Below are positions 1-12,050 of a stretch of 64,000 nucleotides of DNA, piece after piece. This stretch comes from Suillus spraguei. Its lineage: Eukaryota > Basidiomycota > Agaricomycetes > Boletales > Suillaceae. The translations under genes and the position numbers were made by a program. The notes under the pieces are model-generated. The model was given only the letters and a program-made list of their open reading frames with translations, was not told where the DNA came from and searched no databases. The stretch spans positions 1 to 64,000 of the forward strand of contig JABCPU010000108.1 of assembly GCA_016800925.1 (NCBI GenBank), in the 5' to 3' direction. Numbering within the stretch: position 1 is the first letter of the stretch; each line of letters begins with the position of its first letter.

Positions 1-620
1 GCCCCTTCAGTGACAAACTCCGTACTATACGGGTCACCCGACCCACATAATATCCCATCAAAGATGGGCCAGCGGACCATGGGCCGAGGTTATGTATATC
101 CTCGATGTTGACGGATGGGCCGGGGGGAAAATTATTTCCGATGGAGACGGGTGGGCCGGGGAGACTTGTATTTTCGGGAGAGACGGGTGGGCCGAGGGAA
201 AACATGATTTCTGATGTTGACGGATGGGCCAGGGGGATATCATCCCTGACAGAGATGGGTGGGCCCATCTGGGTAGTATGTAGAGTAGGATATTATAGAC
301 AGCTGGGCTGAAGAGAGATGCAAGGCAAATATTATTGCATAGACGGGTGGGCGAGGTAAGAGAATATTACATATACGGGTGGGCCGAGGTGAGAGAATAT
401 TACATATACGGGTGGGCCGAGGGGAGAGAATATTACATATACGGGTAGGCCGACGTGGGGTGTATTACATAGACGGGTGGGCTGAGGGTGCAGTAAAATA
501 TTTATTGCATAGACGGGTGGGCCGACGTGGGGGGAATTTTACATAGACGGGTGGGCCGAGGTAAAATATATTACATATACGGGTGGGCCTAGATATGTAT
601 CATAAAGACGTACAGCTGAT
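1..620. repeat. Left arm: GGGTGGGCCGAGG minisatellite
   Basis: Degenerate tandem repeat, unit about 35-45 bp, with a GC-rich core (ACGGGTGGGCCGAGG) followed by an AT-rich spacer containing ATATTACATATA. About a dozen cores are visible, most regular at 340-590. It is the inverted counterpart of 10570-11020. Short reading frames here on both strands are by-products of the repeat. Confidence 0.8.
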
Positions 621-744
621 GTAGCCACCAGAGAATCAAACACATAGGATACATGCACCCTATGAGTGCATATACCTACCATCAACCACCAAAATCTAAA
701 CCCTGAAGCACGAAAACCTGAATTCATCATGTCTGACATTCATC

Positions 745-3700
745 GATAATTGAGGTGCCAGGTGCCAGGTGCCAAGTCCCGAATCCAGGAACTCGAAACT
801 GGAGATTCAAACTAGAGATTTCCTGAATTCCGGATACCCGGACACCCGAAACACAACACACAAGGTGAAAGATTTAAAGTCCATGTGTGGAGTCATCTAG
901 TGCCGAGTGCCGGGTGCAGGTGCAGAGTACCGAAACTAGAAACTAGAAACTCGAGATTTGAGACAAAACAGACATCTACCAAAAATGTGTGGATCAAAGT
1001 TTTGTTGTTGCCTGACATGTGTCTGAGTCCCGAGGACCGAACCCCGAAATTGTAGACTACCAGATTTCGGGATTCGGGGTTCGGCACTCGAGATTCAAGA
1101 TTTGAGATGAAAAAGATATCTACCAAAAATGTGTGGATCAAAGTCATTTTATTGCCTAACATTGTTTTCGGTCTCAAGTGCAAAAGCCTGAGTACCGAAC
1201 CGCAAACCCCTAAATAGTAGACTACCAGATTTCGGAGTTCAGAGTTCGGCACTTAGAATGTGTGGATCAATAGGTGTCTATTGCCTCACATTGTTCTGAG
1301 TCCCGAGTCCCGAGTGCTGGGTGCCGGGGTTCAGGGTTCAGCACTGACAATATGGTGCTCAAGATCTTTCACATTATGAGTACCAAGTCCCGAGTCCCGA
1401 GTGCCGGGTGCCGGAGTTCGGGGTTCGGCACATAAAATATGTGGATCGAGGTCTTTCACATTGTTTTGACTGCCGAACCCCGAGCTCCGGCACTCGGGGT
1501 TCGGCACTCAACATGTGTAAATCAATATCTTTGTATTGCCTCACATAGTTGTAACTCGCAGGTGGCGGGGTTTGGGGTTCAGTGTTAAAATATGTGGATC
1601 GATATCATTCACATTGTTATGAGTACCAAGTCCCGAGTCCCGATTGCCGGGTGCTGGAGTTCGGGGTTTGGCACATAAAATATGTGGATTGAGGTCTTTC
1701 ACATTGTTTTGTGCCGAACCCCAAGCTCCGGCACCCGGGAGTTAGCACAATGTGAGGCAATACCATGATATTGATTTACACATGTTGAGTGCCAAACCCC
1801 GAGCTCCGGCACCCGGGAGTTAGCACAATGTGAGGCAATACCATGATATTAATTTACACATGTTGAGTGCCGAACCCCGAGTGCCGGAGCTCGGGGTTCG
1901 GCAGTCAAAACAATGTGAAAGACCTCGATCCACATATTTTATGTGCTGAACCCCGAACTCCGGCACCCGGGAGTTAGCACAATGTGAGGCAATACCATTA
2001 TATTGATTTACACAAGTTGAGTGCCGATCCCCGAGTGCCGGGTGCCGGAGCTCGGGGTTCGGCACTCAACATGTGTAAATCAATATTATGGTATTGCCTC
2101 ACATTGTGCTAACTCCCAGGTGCCGGAGCTCGGAAGTCCCGAGTCCCGAGTGCCAGAGCTTGGGGTTCGGCAGTCAAAACAATGTGAAAGACCTCGATCC
2201 ACATATTTTATGTGCTGAACCCCAAACTCCGGCACTCAGGACTCGGGACTTCTGAGCTCCGGCACCCGGGAGTTAGCACAATGTGAGGCAATACCATGAT
2301 ATTGATTTACACAAGTTGAGTGCCGATCCCGAGTGCCAGGGGCCGGAGCTCGGGGTTCGGCACTCAACATGTGTAAATCAATATTATGGTATTGCCTCAC
2401 ATTGTGCTAACTCCCGGGTGCCGGAGCTCAGAAGTCCTGAGTCCCGAGTGCCGGAGTTCGGGGTTCGGCACATAAAATATGTGGATCGAGGTCTTTCACA
2501 TTGTTTTGACTGCCGAACCCCGAGCGCCGGCACTCGGGACTCGGGACTTCCGAGCTCCGGCACCCAGGAGTTAGCACAATGTGAGGCAATACCATAATAT
2601 TGATTTACACATGTTGAGTGCCGAACCCCGAGTGCCGGAGCTCAGGGTTCGGCAGTCAAAACAATGTGAAAGACCTCGATCCACATATTTTATGTGCCGG
2701 ACCCCGAACTCCGGCACTCGGGACTCAGCACTCGGGATCAGCACTCAACTTGTGTAAATCAATATCATGGTATTGCCTCACATTGTGCTAACTCCCGGGT
2801 GCTGGAGCTTGGAAGTCCCAAGTGCCGGAGTTTGGGGTTCAGCACATAAAATATGTGGATCGAGGTCTTTCACATTGTTTTGACTGCCAAACCCCGAGCT
2901 CCGGCACTCGGGGTTCGGCACTCAACATGTGTAAATCAATATTATGGTATTGCCTCACATTGTTTTGACTGCCAAACCCCGAGCTCCAGCACTTGGGGTT
3001 CGGCACTCAACATGTGTAAATCAATATCATGGTATTGCCTCACATTGTGCTAACTCCCAGGTGCCGGAGTGCGGGGTTCAGCACTCAACATGTGTAAATC
3101 AATATCTTTGTATTGCCTCACATGGTTCTCGGGGTTCGGCACTCAACATGTGTAAATCAATATTATGGTATTGCCTCACATTGTGCTAACTCCTGGGTGC
3201 CGGAGCTCGGAAGTCCTGAGTCCCGAGTGCCGGAGTTCGGGGTTCGGCACATAACATATGTGGATCGAGGTCTTTCACATTGTTTTGACTGCCGAACCCC
3301 GAGCTCTGGCACTCGGGACTCGGGACTTCCGAGCTCCGGCACCTGGGAGTTAGCACAATGTGAGGCAATACCATAATATTGATTTACACATGTTGAGTGC
3401 CGAACCCCGAGTGCCGGAGCTCGAGGTTCGGCAGTCAAAACAATGTGAAAGACCTCGATCCACATATTTTATGTGCCGAACCAGGTTCGGCACTCAACAT
3501 GTGTAAATCAATATTATGGTATTGCCTCACATTGTTTTGACTGCCAAACCCCAAGCTCCGGCACTCAGGGTTCAGCACTCAACATGTGTAAATCAATATC
3601 ATGGTATTGCCTCACATTGTGCTAACTCCCAGGTGCCGGAGTGCGGGGTTCGGCACTCAACATGTGTAAATCAATATCTTTGTATTGCCTCACATGGTAA

Positions 3701-4690
3701 CCCGGCACTCAGTGATCGTAATTCAGGACTCAACTTTGTATTGCCTCACATGGTTCTAACTCACGGGTGGCGGTGTTTGGGGTTTGGTGTTAAAATATGT
3801 GGATCGATATCTGTCTCATTGTTATGAGTACCAAGTCTCGAGTCCCGAGTGTCAGGTGCCGGAGTTCGGGGTTCGGCATTCAACATGTGTACATCAATAT
3901 CTTTGTATTGACTCACATTGTTCTCACTCCTGGGTGCTGGGGTTCGGGGTTGGGTGGTTAAATATGTGGATCGATATCTTTCACATGGTTATGAGTCCCG
4001 AGTCCAGATTCCCAACTGCCGGGTGCCGAAGTTTGGGGTTCGGCACTCCACATGTGTGTAAATCAATATCTTTGTATTGCCTCACATATTTCTAACTCCC
4101 GGGTGCCGGGGTTTGGGGTTCGGTGATAGAATATGTGCATTGACATCTTTCACATTGTTATAAGTTCCAAGGCCCGAGTCCCGAGTGCCGGGTGCCAGAG
4201 TTTGGGGTTCGGCACTCAATATGTGTGAATCAATATCTCTGTATTGCCTCACATTGTTCTAAGTCCCGGGTGCCAGGGGTTGGGGTTCAGCACTTAAAAT
4301 ATGTAGATCAATATTTTTCACATGGTGATGAGTCCCGAGTCCCAGGTGCCGGCGTTCGGGGTTCGGCACTTAAGATGTATGGATTGATATGTTTCACATT
4401 GTTACCTGGCACCCGGCACAAGGTGACTCAACAGATAGGTTTTAAATTCTTTACATTTGTGTTGAGTCCTGAGTGCCAGGTGCCGGGGTTCAGGGTTCGG
4501 CACTCAAAATGTGTGAATCAATGTGAGGCAATAAAAAGACTTTGACCCACACATTTTTAGTGCTGAACCCCGAACTCTGACATCTGGTAGTCCACAATTT
4601 CGAGGTTTGGCACTCGTGATTCTGCACTCGGGACTCAGAAAAATGTGAGACAATAAAAGGAATTTGATCCAAAAGGAATTTGATCCACAC
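745..4690. repeat. Hairpin-linked satellite array
   Basis: Two ~40 bp AT-rich modules alternate in both orientations: one contains ACATGTGTAAATCAATAT followed by GGTATTGCCTCACATTG, the other contains AAATATGTGGATCGAGG followed by TCTTTCACATTGTTTTGA. They are joined by GC-rich linkers built from GTGCCGGAGCTCGGGGTTCGGCA. Many linkers are self-complementary; at 1471-1484 and 1493-1506 the arms pair perfectly over 14 bases with an 8-base loop. The left part (745-1260) and right part (4490-4690) are more degenerate and contain longer related segments (ACCAAAAATGTGTGGATCAA). No coding potential is credible; frames that stay open reflect repeated units lacking stops. Confidence 0.85.
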
Positions 4691-4734
4691 ATTTAAAACT
4701 TGAAACTCACAAAATGTATATCATGTAAATTTTC

Positions 4735-4893
4735 TATTTCCTTACACAGTTCACCAATTGTCAAGTAACAAGACCTGAGACCCAAATCCTGAATTCCTGG
4801 CAATGTATGAAGTGCTGAGAGTATGACCCTCCAGTACGACCCCATGCAAAGCTGGAACTTCTGAATTGCCTCTGGTTTTGCATGGCCATAACA
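4735..4893 (-). repeat. Inverted fragments of the 172 bp unit and of LTR F
   Basis: Read on the minus strand, 4893-4807 begins TGTTATGGCCATGCAAAACC and matches the start of the LTR F copies at 9859 and 19351. It is joined to 4806-4735, which matches the 172 bp array unit (CAGGAATTCAGGATTTGGG through AAGGAAATAG). In element orientation the order is LTR start then array unit, opposite in strand to the right half of the block. Confidence 0.7.
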
Positions 4894-4916
4894 GTTTTGA
4901 GTTTCGGCACTCAGCA

Positions 4917-6087
4917 CTCAGTGATTCAATAATTTGCTTCTGGCAGAGGTAACATTCATTGAAAAAATTTGTATATACATCAATTACTATGCAATTATGC
5001 CAACCTCCTCACAAGACCTTTAACCTTCACCTCAACATCCAAGAACAAAAACATAGAAAGTCGCATTTCTCACACTTTTGATGTTTTCAGTATCTTACTC
5101 TTGCATAAATAATACAGCCTCTTCATATATCATTATAATACCATATATACTTGCTTTGTATGACAAGGATCAGCTTAAAATAGGCCGGAGTTTTGAACTA
5201 GTGTGAATGCTTACTATTTCTACTGATAAGGAGCCCATACTTTCAAAACATCAAAGTTTATTAATCAGACACCTGGAGTAGATTTAAAATACATTCACTA
5301 TGATATATCTAAATTTATAAAACCATCCAACAAGAATTGAGTGCTGAGGAAGTGAAATAGATAAGAAATTGACTGTGGGAAAGTTCAAAGTCCCAAAATA
5401 TCGAAAATGGTCAGTTGGGCAGTTGTAGGACTTTGACGCTGGGTCAACTGAGATATACACCACATCCCTTTCACCACCCTCCAACCTCAGGGCAATATGC
5501 AGTATAGGTTCCTTTAGTAGTCTAACATGTATCTTACATATTTTGAATGAAATATTTAAACTGTACCATATATAAATGTGACTTTGTGTAAAAAGATGTC
5601 AATTGTCACTTTTCACACATATGTCATTTTACTTATCATTCAGTCAGTCCTTCATGGATCTTTCTAAAACTTCAAATACATCATTAGGGACATATATGAG
5701 AGATAAATCACGCATCAGATCACTTATCACAAGCTTGATTATTATGTAGGCATCTTATCAGTAGAAATATGCCCTGTACATGACATATCAGATTTGTGGC
5801 CTATATACAACTGATCCTTTGCATATGACACATGTGGGAGTGTACTACTGTTGATGTCTGAGCAGGGCTGGCCATTTATGCAATGATAAGACATTGAAAA
5901 ACTTTAAAAATGATTGAGGAGCAACAGGAGGGCATCCATGATAAGATGGTCGAGATTGAACTGGATGTTGAGGTGAAGGTTAAAGGGTCTTGTGAGGAGG
6001 TGGACATAATTGCATAGTGATAGATGTATATACAATTTTTTTCAATGAATGTTACCTCTGCCAGAAGCAAATTATTGAATCACTGAG
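4917..6087. mobile_element. Inverted-repeat element with ~125 bp arms, no ORF
   Basis: Bases 4917-5041 and 5962-6087 are near-identical inverted copies (CTCAGTGATTCAATAATTTG at the outer end, ACCTTCACCTCAACATCC at the inner end). The 920-base spacer is AT-rich and holds no convincing reading frame. Size, arms and lack of coding sequence fit a non-autonomous DNA transposon or foldback element. The arms fade into related satellite sequence on both sides, so no target duplication can be read, and it may instead be the inversion centre of the whole block. Confidence 0.6.
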
Positions 6088-6169
6088 TGCCAAGTCCTGA
6101 GTGCTGAGTGCCAAAACTTGAAACCCAAAACTTGAAACTCACAAAGTGTGAACTACCGAGACCCGGGAC

Positions 6170-9100
6170 CCAAAACCCTGGCATACAGTTTCAAGTTTCA
6201 AGTTTCAAGTTTCAAATTTTGGGGTTCAGGGTTTAGGGTTGGGTTCCGGCACGAGGCACTTGTTACATTGCCAGGAATTCAGGATTTGGGTTCCAGGTTT
6301 TGGTACTTGACACTCGGTGAACTGTATAAGGAAATAGAAATTTTACATGATACAGATTTGTGCGAGTTTCAAGTTTCAAGTTTTGGGGTTCGAGGTCTGG
6401 CACTCGGCACTTGTTACATTGCCAGAAATTCAGGATTCGGGTCTCAGTTCTTGGTACTTGACACTCGGTGAACTGTATAAGGAAATAGAAAATTTACATC
6501 TTAGACATCTTTGCGAGTTTCAAGTTTCAAGTTGTAAGTTTCGGAGTTCGGGGGTTGTGTTCCAGCACTCGGTACTTGTTACACTGCCAGGAATTCGGGA
6601 TTTGGGTCCCGGGTCTTGGTATTGACACTCAGTGAACTGTGTAAGGAAATAGCAATTTTACATGATACAGATTTTTGCAAGTTTCAATTTTGAAGTTTGA
6701 AGTGTGAAGTTTCGGGGTTCGGGGGTCAGGTTCCGGCACTCGGCACTTGTTACACTGCCAGGAATTCGGGAATCGGGTCCCGGGTCTTGGTACTTGACAC
6801 TTGGTGAACTGTGCAAGGAAATAGAAAATTTACATGATACAGATTTTTGCAAGTTTCAATTTTGAAGTTTGAAGTGTGAAGTTTCGGGGTTCGGGGGTCA
6901 GGTTCTGGCACTTGGCACTTGTTACACTGCCAGGAATTTGGGATTCGTGTCCTGGGTCTTGGTACTTGACACTCGGTGAACTGTGCAAGGAAATAGAAAA
7001 TTTAAATGATACAGATTTTTGCAAGTTTCAATTTTGATTTTGAAGTTTGAAGTGTGAAGTTTCGGGGTTCGGGGGTCAGGTTCCGGCACTCGGCACTTGT
7101 TACACTGCCAGGAATTCGGGAATCGGGTCCCGGGTCTTGGTACTTGACAGTCGGTGAACTGTGCAAGGAAATAGAAAATTTACATGATACAGATTTTTGC
7201 AAGTTTCAATTTTGAAGTTTGAAGTTTGAAGTTTGAAGTTTGAAGTTTCGGAGTTCGGGGGTTGTGTTCCGGCACTTGGCACTTGTTACACTGCCAGGAA
7301 TTCGGGATTCGGGTCCCGGGTCTTGGTACTTGACACTCGGTGAACTGTGCAAGGAAATAGAAAATTTAAATGATACAGATTTTTGCAAGTTTCAATTTTG
7401 ATTTTGAAGTTTGAAGTGTGAAGTTTCGGGGTTCGGGGGTCAGGTTCCGGCACTCGGCACTTGTTACACTGCCAGGAATTCGGGAATCGGGTCCGGGTCT
7501 TGGTACTTGACATCAGTGAACTGTGCAAGGAAATAGAAAATTTACATGATACAGATTTTTGCAAGTTTCAATTTTGAAGTTTGAAGTTTGAAGTTGTGAA
7601 GTTTCGGGGTTCGGGGGTTGGTTCCGGCACTCGGCACTTGTTACACTGCCAGGAATTCGGGATTCGGGTCCCGGGTCTTGGTACTTGACACTCGGTGAAC
7701 TGTGCAAGGAAATAGAAAATTTACATGATACAGATTTTTGCAAGTTTCAATTTTGATTTTGAAGTTTGAAGTGTGAAGTTTCGGGGTTCGGGGGTCAGGT
7801 TCCGGCACTCGGCACTTGTTACACTGCCAGGAATTCGGGATTCGTGTCCCGGGTCTTGGTACTTGACACTCGGTGAACTGTGTAAGGAAATAGAAAATTT
7901 AAATGATACAGATTTTGCAAGTTTCAATTTTGATTTTGAAGTTTGAAGTGTGAAGTTTCGGGGTTCGGGGGTCAGGTTCCGGCACTCGGCACTTGTTACA
8001 CTGCCAGGAATTCGGGATTCGGGTCCCGGGTCTTGGTACTTGACACTCAGTGAACTGTGTAAGGAAATAGCAATTTACATGATACAGATTTTTGCAAGTT
8101 TCAATTTTGAAGTTTGAAGTGTGAAGTTTCGGGGTTCGGGGGTCAAGTTCCGGCACTCGGCACTTGTTACACTGCCAGGAATTCGGGATTGGGTCCCGGG
8201 TCTTGGTACTTGACACTCGGTGAACTGTGGAAGGAAATAGAAATTTACATGATACAGATTTTTGCAAGTTTCAATTTTGAAGTTTGAAGTTTGAAGTTGA
8301 AGTTTCGGAGTTCGGGGGTCGGGTTCCGGCACTCGGCACTTGTTACACTGCCAGGAATTCGGGATTCGGGTCCCGGGTCTTGGTACTTGACACTCGGTGA
8401 ACTGTGTAAGGAAATAGAAATTTTACATGATACAGATTTTTGCAAGTTTCAATTTTGAAGTTTGAAGTGTGAAGTTTCGGGGTTCGGGGGTCAAGTTCCG
8501 GCACTCGGCACTTGTTACACTGCCAGGAATTGGGAATCAGGTCCGGGTCTTGGTACTTGACACTCGGTGAACTGTGCAAGGAAATAGAAAATTTACATGA
8601 TACAGCTTTTTGCAAGTTTCAATTTTGAAGTTTGAAGTTTGAAGTTTGAAGTTTCGGAGTTCGGGGGTCAGGTTCCGGCACTCGGCACTTGTTACACTGC
8701 CAGGAATTCGGGATTCGGGTCCCGGGTCTTGGTACTTGACACTCGGTGAACTGTGGAAGGAAATAGAAATTTTACATGATACAGCTTTTTGCAAGTTTCA
8801 ATTTTGAAGTTTGAAGTTTGAAGTTTGAAGTTTCGGAGTTCGGGGGTCAGGTTCCAGCACTCGGCACTTGTTACACTGCCAGGAATTCGGGATTCGGTCC
8901 CAGGTCTTGGTACTTGACACTCAGTGAACTGTGTAAGGAAATAGAAATTTTACATGATACAGATTTTTGCAAGTTTCAATTTTGAAGTTTGAAGTGTGAA
9001 GTTTTGGGGTTCGGGGGTCAGGTTCCGGCACTTGGCACTTGTTACACTGCCAGGAATTCGGAATCGGGTCCCGGGTCTTGGTACTTGACACTCGGTGAAC

Positions 9101-9665
9101 TTTGCAAGGAAATAGAAATTTTACATGATACAGATTTTTGCAAGTTTCAATTTTGAAGTTTGAAGTGTGAAGTTTCGGGATTCGGGGGTCAAGTTCCGGC
9201 ACTTGGCACTTGTTACACTGCCAGGAATTCGGGAATCGGGTCCCGGGTCTTGGTACTTGACACTGGTGAACTGTGCAAGGAAATAGAAAATTTACATGAT
9301 ACAGATTTTTGCAAGTTTCAATTTTGAAGTTTGAAGTGTGAAGTTTCGGGGTTCGGGGCTCAGGTGCCGGCACTCGGCACTTGTTATATAGCCAGGAATT
9401 CAGGATTTGGGTCCCGGGTCTTGGTACTTGACACTCGGTGAACTGTGTAAGGAAATAGACATTTTACATGATACACATTTTTGTGAGTTCCAAGTTGCAA
9501 GTTTTAAGTTTCGAGGTTCTGGGTTTGGGTTCCGGCACTTGGCACTTGTTACATTGCCAAGGATTCATGATTTGGGTCCTGGGTCTTGGTACTTGACACT
9601 CGGTGAACTGTGTGAGGAAATAGGCATTTTACATGATATACATTTTTGCAAGTTTCAAGTTTTGA
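6170..9665. repeat. ~172 bp tandem array, about 20 copies
   Basis: Units begin CAAGTTTCAATTTTGAAG at about 6677, 6849, 7020, 7199, 7386, 7560, 7739 and onward to 9310, spaced 171-187 bases. Each holds a GAAGTTT heptamer run of variable number, the core CGGCACTTGTTACACTGCC, a CGGGTCCCGGGTCTTGG segment and GGAAATAGAAAATTTACATG. Copies at both ends (6170-6650, 9370-9665) are more diverged than those in the middle, as expected of an array homogenised by unequal exchange. Overlapping minus-strand frames come only from the repeat. Confidence 0.9.
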
Positions 9666-9679
9666 GTTTTGAGTTTCAG

Positions 9680-9850
9680 CTTTTTATTGCCTCACATTTT
9701 TCTGAGTCCCAAGTGCCAAATCCTGAGTGCCGAACCCCAGTAGTCCACAATTTCGGGGTTCGGCACTTGGGATTCAGCACTCAGGACTCAGACAAATGTC
9801 AGGCAATCAAAAGATTTGATTCACACATTTTTGGTAGATATCTTTTTTGT
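9680..9850. repeat. Copy of the left-edge satellite module
   Basis: TATTGCCTCACATTTTTCTGAGTCC and GTAGTCCACAATTTCGGGG followed by a T-rich stretch resemble 960-1260 and 4530-4690. It flanks the 172 bp array on the right, as similar sequence flanks the hairpin satellite on the left. Confidence 0.65.
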
Positions 9851-9858
9851 CTCGAATC

Positions 9859-10560
9859 TGTTACGGCCATGCAAAACCAGAGGCTACTCAGATGTTCCAG
9901 CTTTGCATGGGGTCTCACTGGAGTGTCATAACTAAATCATAAGGGCTTGGCCTTCGCTCGTGCGCTGTGCCCCTTATTCAAGTATGTGCCCCTAATTTTG
10001 CATGAAGTCTGAGGGGGAGTTCCAGTGAAGTCCAGAGGGGAACTCCGGAGGAACTCTAGGGCTAGACTGCTCAATAGTGCGCCGACGGACTACTGGAGGA
10101 TCATGGCAACCACGCAGGAACTATTTCCGGAGGACAGGAAATACAGGTAAGACTACTGGGTTAAGTCCCAAGTAGAATGGAATGGAGGATGGACTGCCAG
10201 ACAAAGTCCAGGGCAAGATAGGAGGGAAGCTCCAGGGGGAAAGATGATCCACAGGATGTCAAGGGTGGGGTAGGACAGGTCCGGAGGTCCGGAGATAGGA
10301 GGTCCGGAGATAGGAGGTCCAGAGATAGGAGGTCTGGAAAGGGAGGAGTGGAGGAGTGTAGGAGTGGAGGACCAGAGAAGTGAAGCTCCATGGATCCAAG
10401 GGGAAGTATTTAGGACATTGATGAGGATCAGAAGTCTCAGATGTCAGAGGAGGGAAAGTCCGGACATAGTGGTGGGTGAGCTGTGCTCAGGGTGGGCTAT
10501 GATATGCATAGGGTTAGCAAGCTAGCTGCAGAGGTCTGAAGGTCCAGTCAGATGATATAC
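9859..10560 (+). repeat. LTR family F, copy F0 (incomplete)
   Basis: Starts TGTTACGGCCATGCAAAACC and follows F1 (19351) through the segment ending TGTGCCCCTTATTCAAGTATGTG and the GTCCAG-rich part. It carries its own small tandem repeat of GGTCCGGAGATAGGA at about 10283-10345. The family's usual 3' end (GTATATGACA) is not present; similarity stops near 10560, where the right minisatellite arm begins. Confidence 0.65.
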
Positions 10561-10569
10561 AACTACCTC

Positions 10570-11020
10570 AGCTCCGCCATGTCTACAATTATCATACACA
10601 TGGGCCCACCCGTCTATATTTTATACCACCCTCGGCCCACCCGTCTAATACAATATTTTATATAACACTCTCGGCCCAACCGTCTAATATGTGTCTGGGC
10701 CCACCCGTGTATGTGATAACAAGTACCCTTCACATACCTGTCTACCTGATACACATCTACCTTGGTACACCCATCTACATAATATCTAACTACCTCGGCC
10801 CATCCGTCTACCGGATATTCATATACATCGGCCCACTCATCTACTCTACATATTCCTTGCATGGGCCCACCCGCCGTCATCGGGAATAATATTCCTCCCG
10901 GCCCATCCGTCATCAACGAGGATATTTCTACCATGGGCCCATGGTCCGCTGGCCCGTATCATACGGGATATTATGCATGTCCGCTCACTCGTATAATACG
11001 GAGATAGTTCACTGTAATAT
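10570..11020. repeat. Right arm: inverted copy of the left minisatellite
   Basis: GGCCCACCCGTC cores recur every 35-45 bases on the plus strand, the reverse complement of the left arm. The outermost 140 bases align with 1-160. The last bases (TTCACTGT, about 11007-11014) are both the edge of this arm and the first bases alignable to the gag of element B, so the junction is ambiguous by several bases. Confidence 0.75.
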
Positions 11021-12050
11021 GTGGAACTATGGAAACGCGCATTACATACCTAATCGAGACCCTAATGCAATGGTCGTAAACCGAATCTCCAACACAGAGA
11101 GATCCGAATGCATGAAGAAGGGACAATGCTTCGGATGTAAGAAGACTGGACATCGTATTCACAACTGTCCTGAAAGAAAGAAGAAGACACCGCTCCGACA
11201 AGCCGAAGTCAAGGACGAAGAAGATGAAGAAACCGTGAGGTGGATCGTAGAGGATTTTTGAATTGGAGAAACAAAGATTTGACGTATGTTTCTCCCAATG
11301 TATTACTAAGACTTGTACGCGCTGTAGGTGAAAGAAAAGAACTTTGTGTCCCTATCACCCTCCACTCGTGTACTCGCTTAAAATCCGTCAACACCACTGC
11401 CATCATTGACTCCGGTGCAGCAGGAACATTTATTTCTGAAGAATTTGTGAAACTCCATCAGATCACACGGCGAAAACTCAAAACACCATTTTGAGTTACC
11501 ACAGCAGATGGAACTCTTATCAAGGGAGGACCAATCATGCACTACTGCCTCCTAGTGGTCAAAATTGATGAACGAACCATGTATGGAAAATTCAATATCA
11601 CTAAACTGGGAAGAAGGGATCAAATCCTTCTAGGGATTCCTTGGTTACGCGCAATGAATCCAAGCATAGATTGGGCTGCTGAAACACTAGTCCTTCCTCG
11701 AACACCGAAATCAGACGAAATTGAAATCGACATAGACACCGATCGGAAGAAAAATGGGTTGCCTTTGGCCTTCCACTGCCATCAAAAAAAAATGGCAACA
11801 CTCACAACTTCCGAGATCCCTCATCATTCCTCCTACTTCTAAAGACCCAGAACCAGAAGTATGAATGCCACATGCTACAAACCCCACCCCCTGTATACAA
11901 CTGCTGCGAGCAGTATCACCAATTCCCCGCGCAGAAAAACGCAAGAATGAATCTGAGCCCGAGCATTGGACTAGACCAGAACCTATTGAGCAACGGCCAA
12001 TAAATGAACAGAAGTATGGGAAGAGAAAAGCGGAAGAAGAAATCCCTGGA
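11009..12050 (+). pseudogene. Element A: gag end and retropepsin, broken
   Basis: The zinc knuckle is at about 11124-11170 (residues CFGCKKTGHRIHNC), a CX2CX4HX4C match as in gag nucleocapsids. After a frame change, the protease region is at about 11330-11700 with the catalytic motif DSGA (around 11410) and the flap-side motif ILLGIPWL (around 11626). A TGA at about 11493 interrupts the frame after the residues LKTPF, where element B has a sense codon. The stretch 11760-12150 corresponds to the Pro/Ser-rich linker between protease and reverse transcriptase and is split over frames. No complete gag can be read because its N-terminal part lies beyond the truncation. Confidence 0.8.

Larger units (their letters stand above)
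1..11020. other. Composite satellite block with inverted minisatellite arms
   Basis: About 11 kb without a credible gene. The first ~600 bases and the last ~450 bases (10570-11020) are inverted copies of each other; for example the motif around 78-95 (GGGCCAGCGGACCATGGGCC) recurs on the opposite strand near 10935-10955, and similarity continues to about the first base of the window. Between the arms lie a hairpin satellite, a 1.17 kb inverted-repeat unit, a ~172 bp tandem array and a fragment of LTR family F. The right arm runs straight into the gag region of element A, so the block may have inserted there or be a rearrangement. Both outer ends are unresolved and no target-site duplication can be assigned. 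Treating it as one element is inference; the inverted arms and the arrays are directly visible. Confidence 0.6.

Noticed and set aside
1..17. Target duplication of the satellite block (TTCAGTGA versus TTCACTGT near 11007)
   Set aside because: The words are not identical, and the inverted arms appear to continue to the window edge, so the true end is not visible.
1471..4540. CRISPR-like array (regular repeats with spacers)
   Set aside because: The 'spacers' are themselves only two recurrent modules in both orientations, unit length varies, and the context is a eukaryotic genome.
6222..6240. Telomere-like GGGTTTAGGGTTGGG
   Set aside because: Only two imperfect TTAGGG-like words, inside the satellite array; there is no tandem telomeric repeat at either window end.
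6658..9373. Overlapping minus-strand frames of 60-150 codons with near-identical repeated peptides
   Set aside because: They follow the 172 bp tandem unit, shift with its length changes, and have no domain or splice structure.
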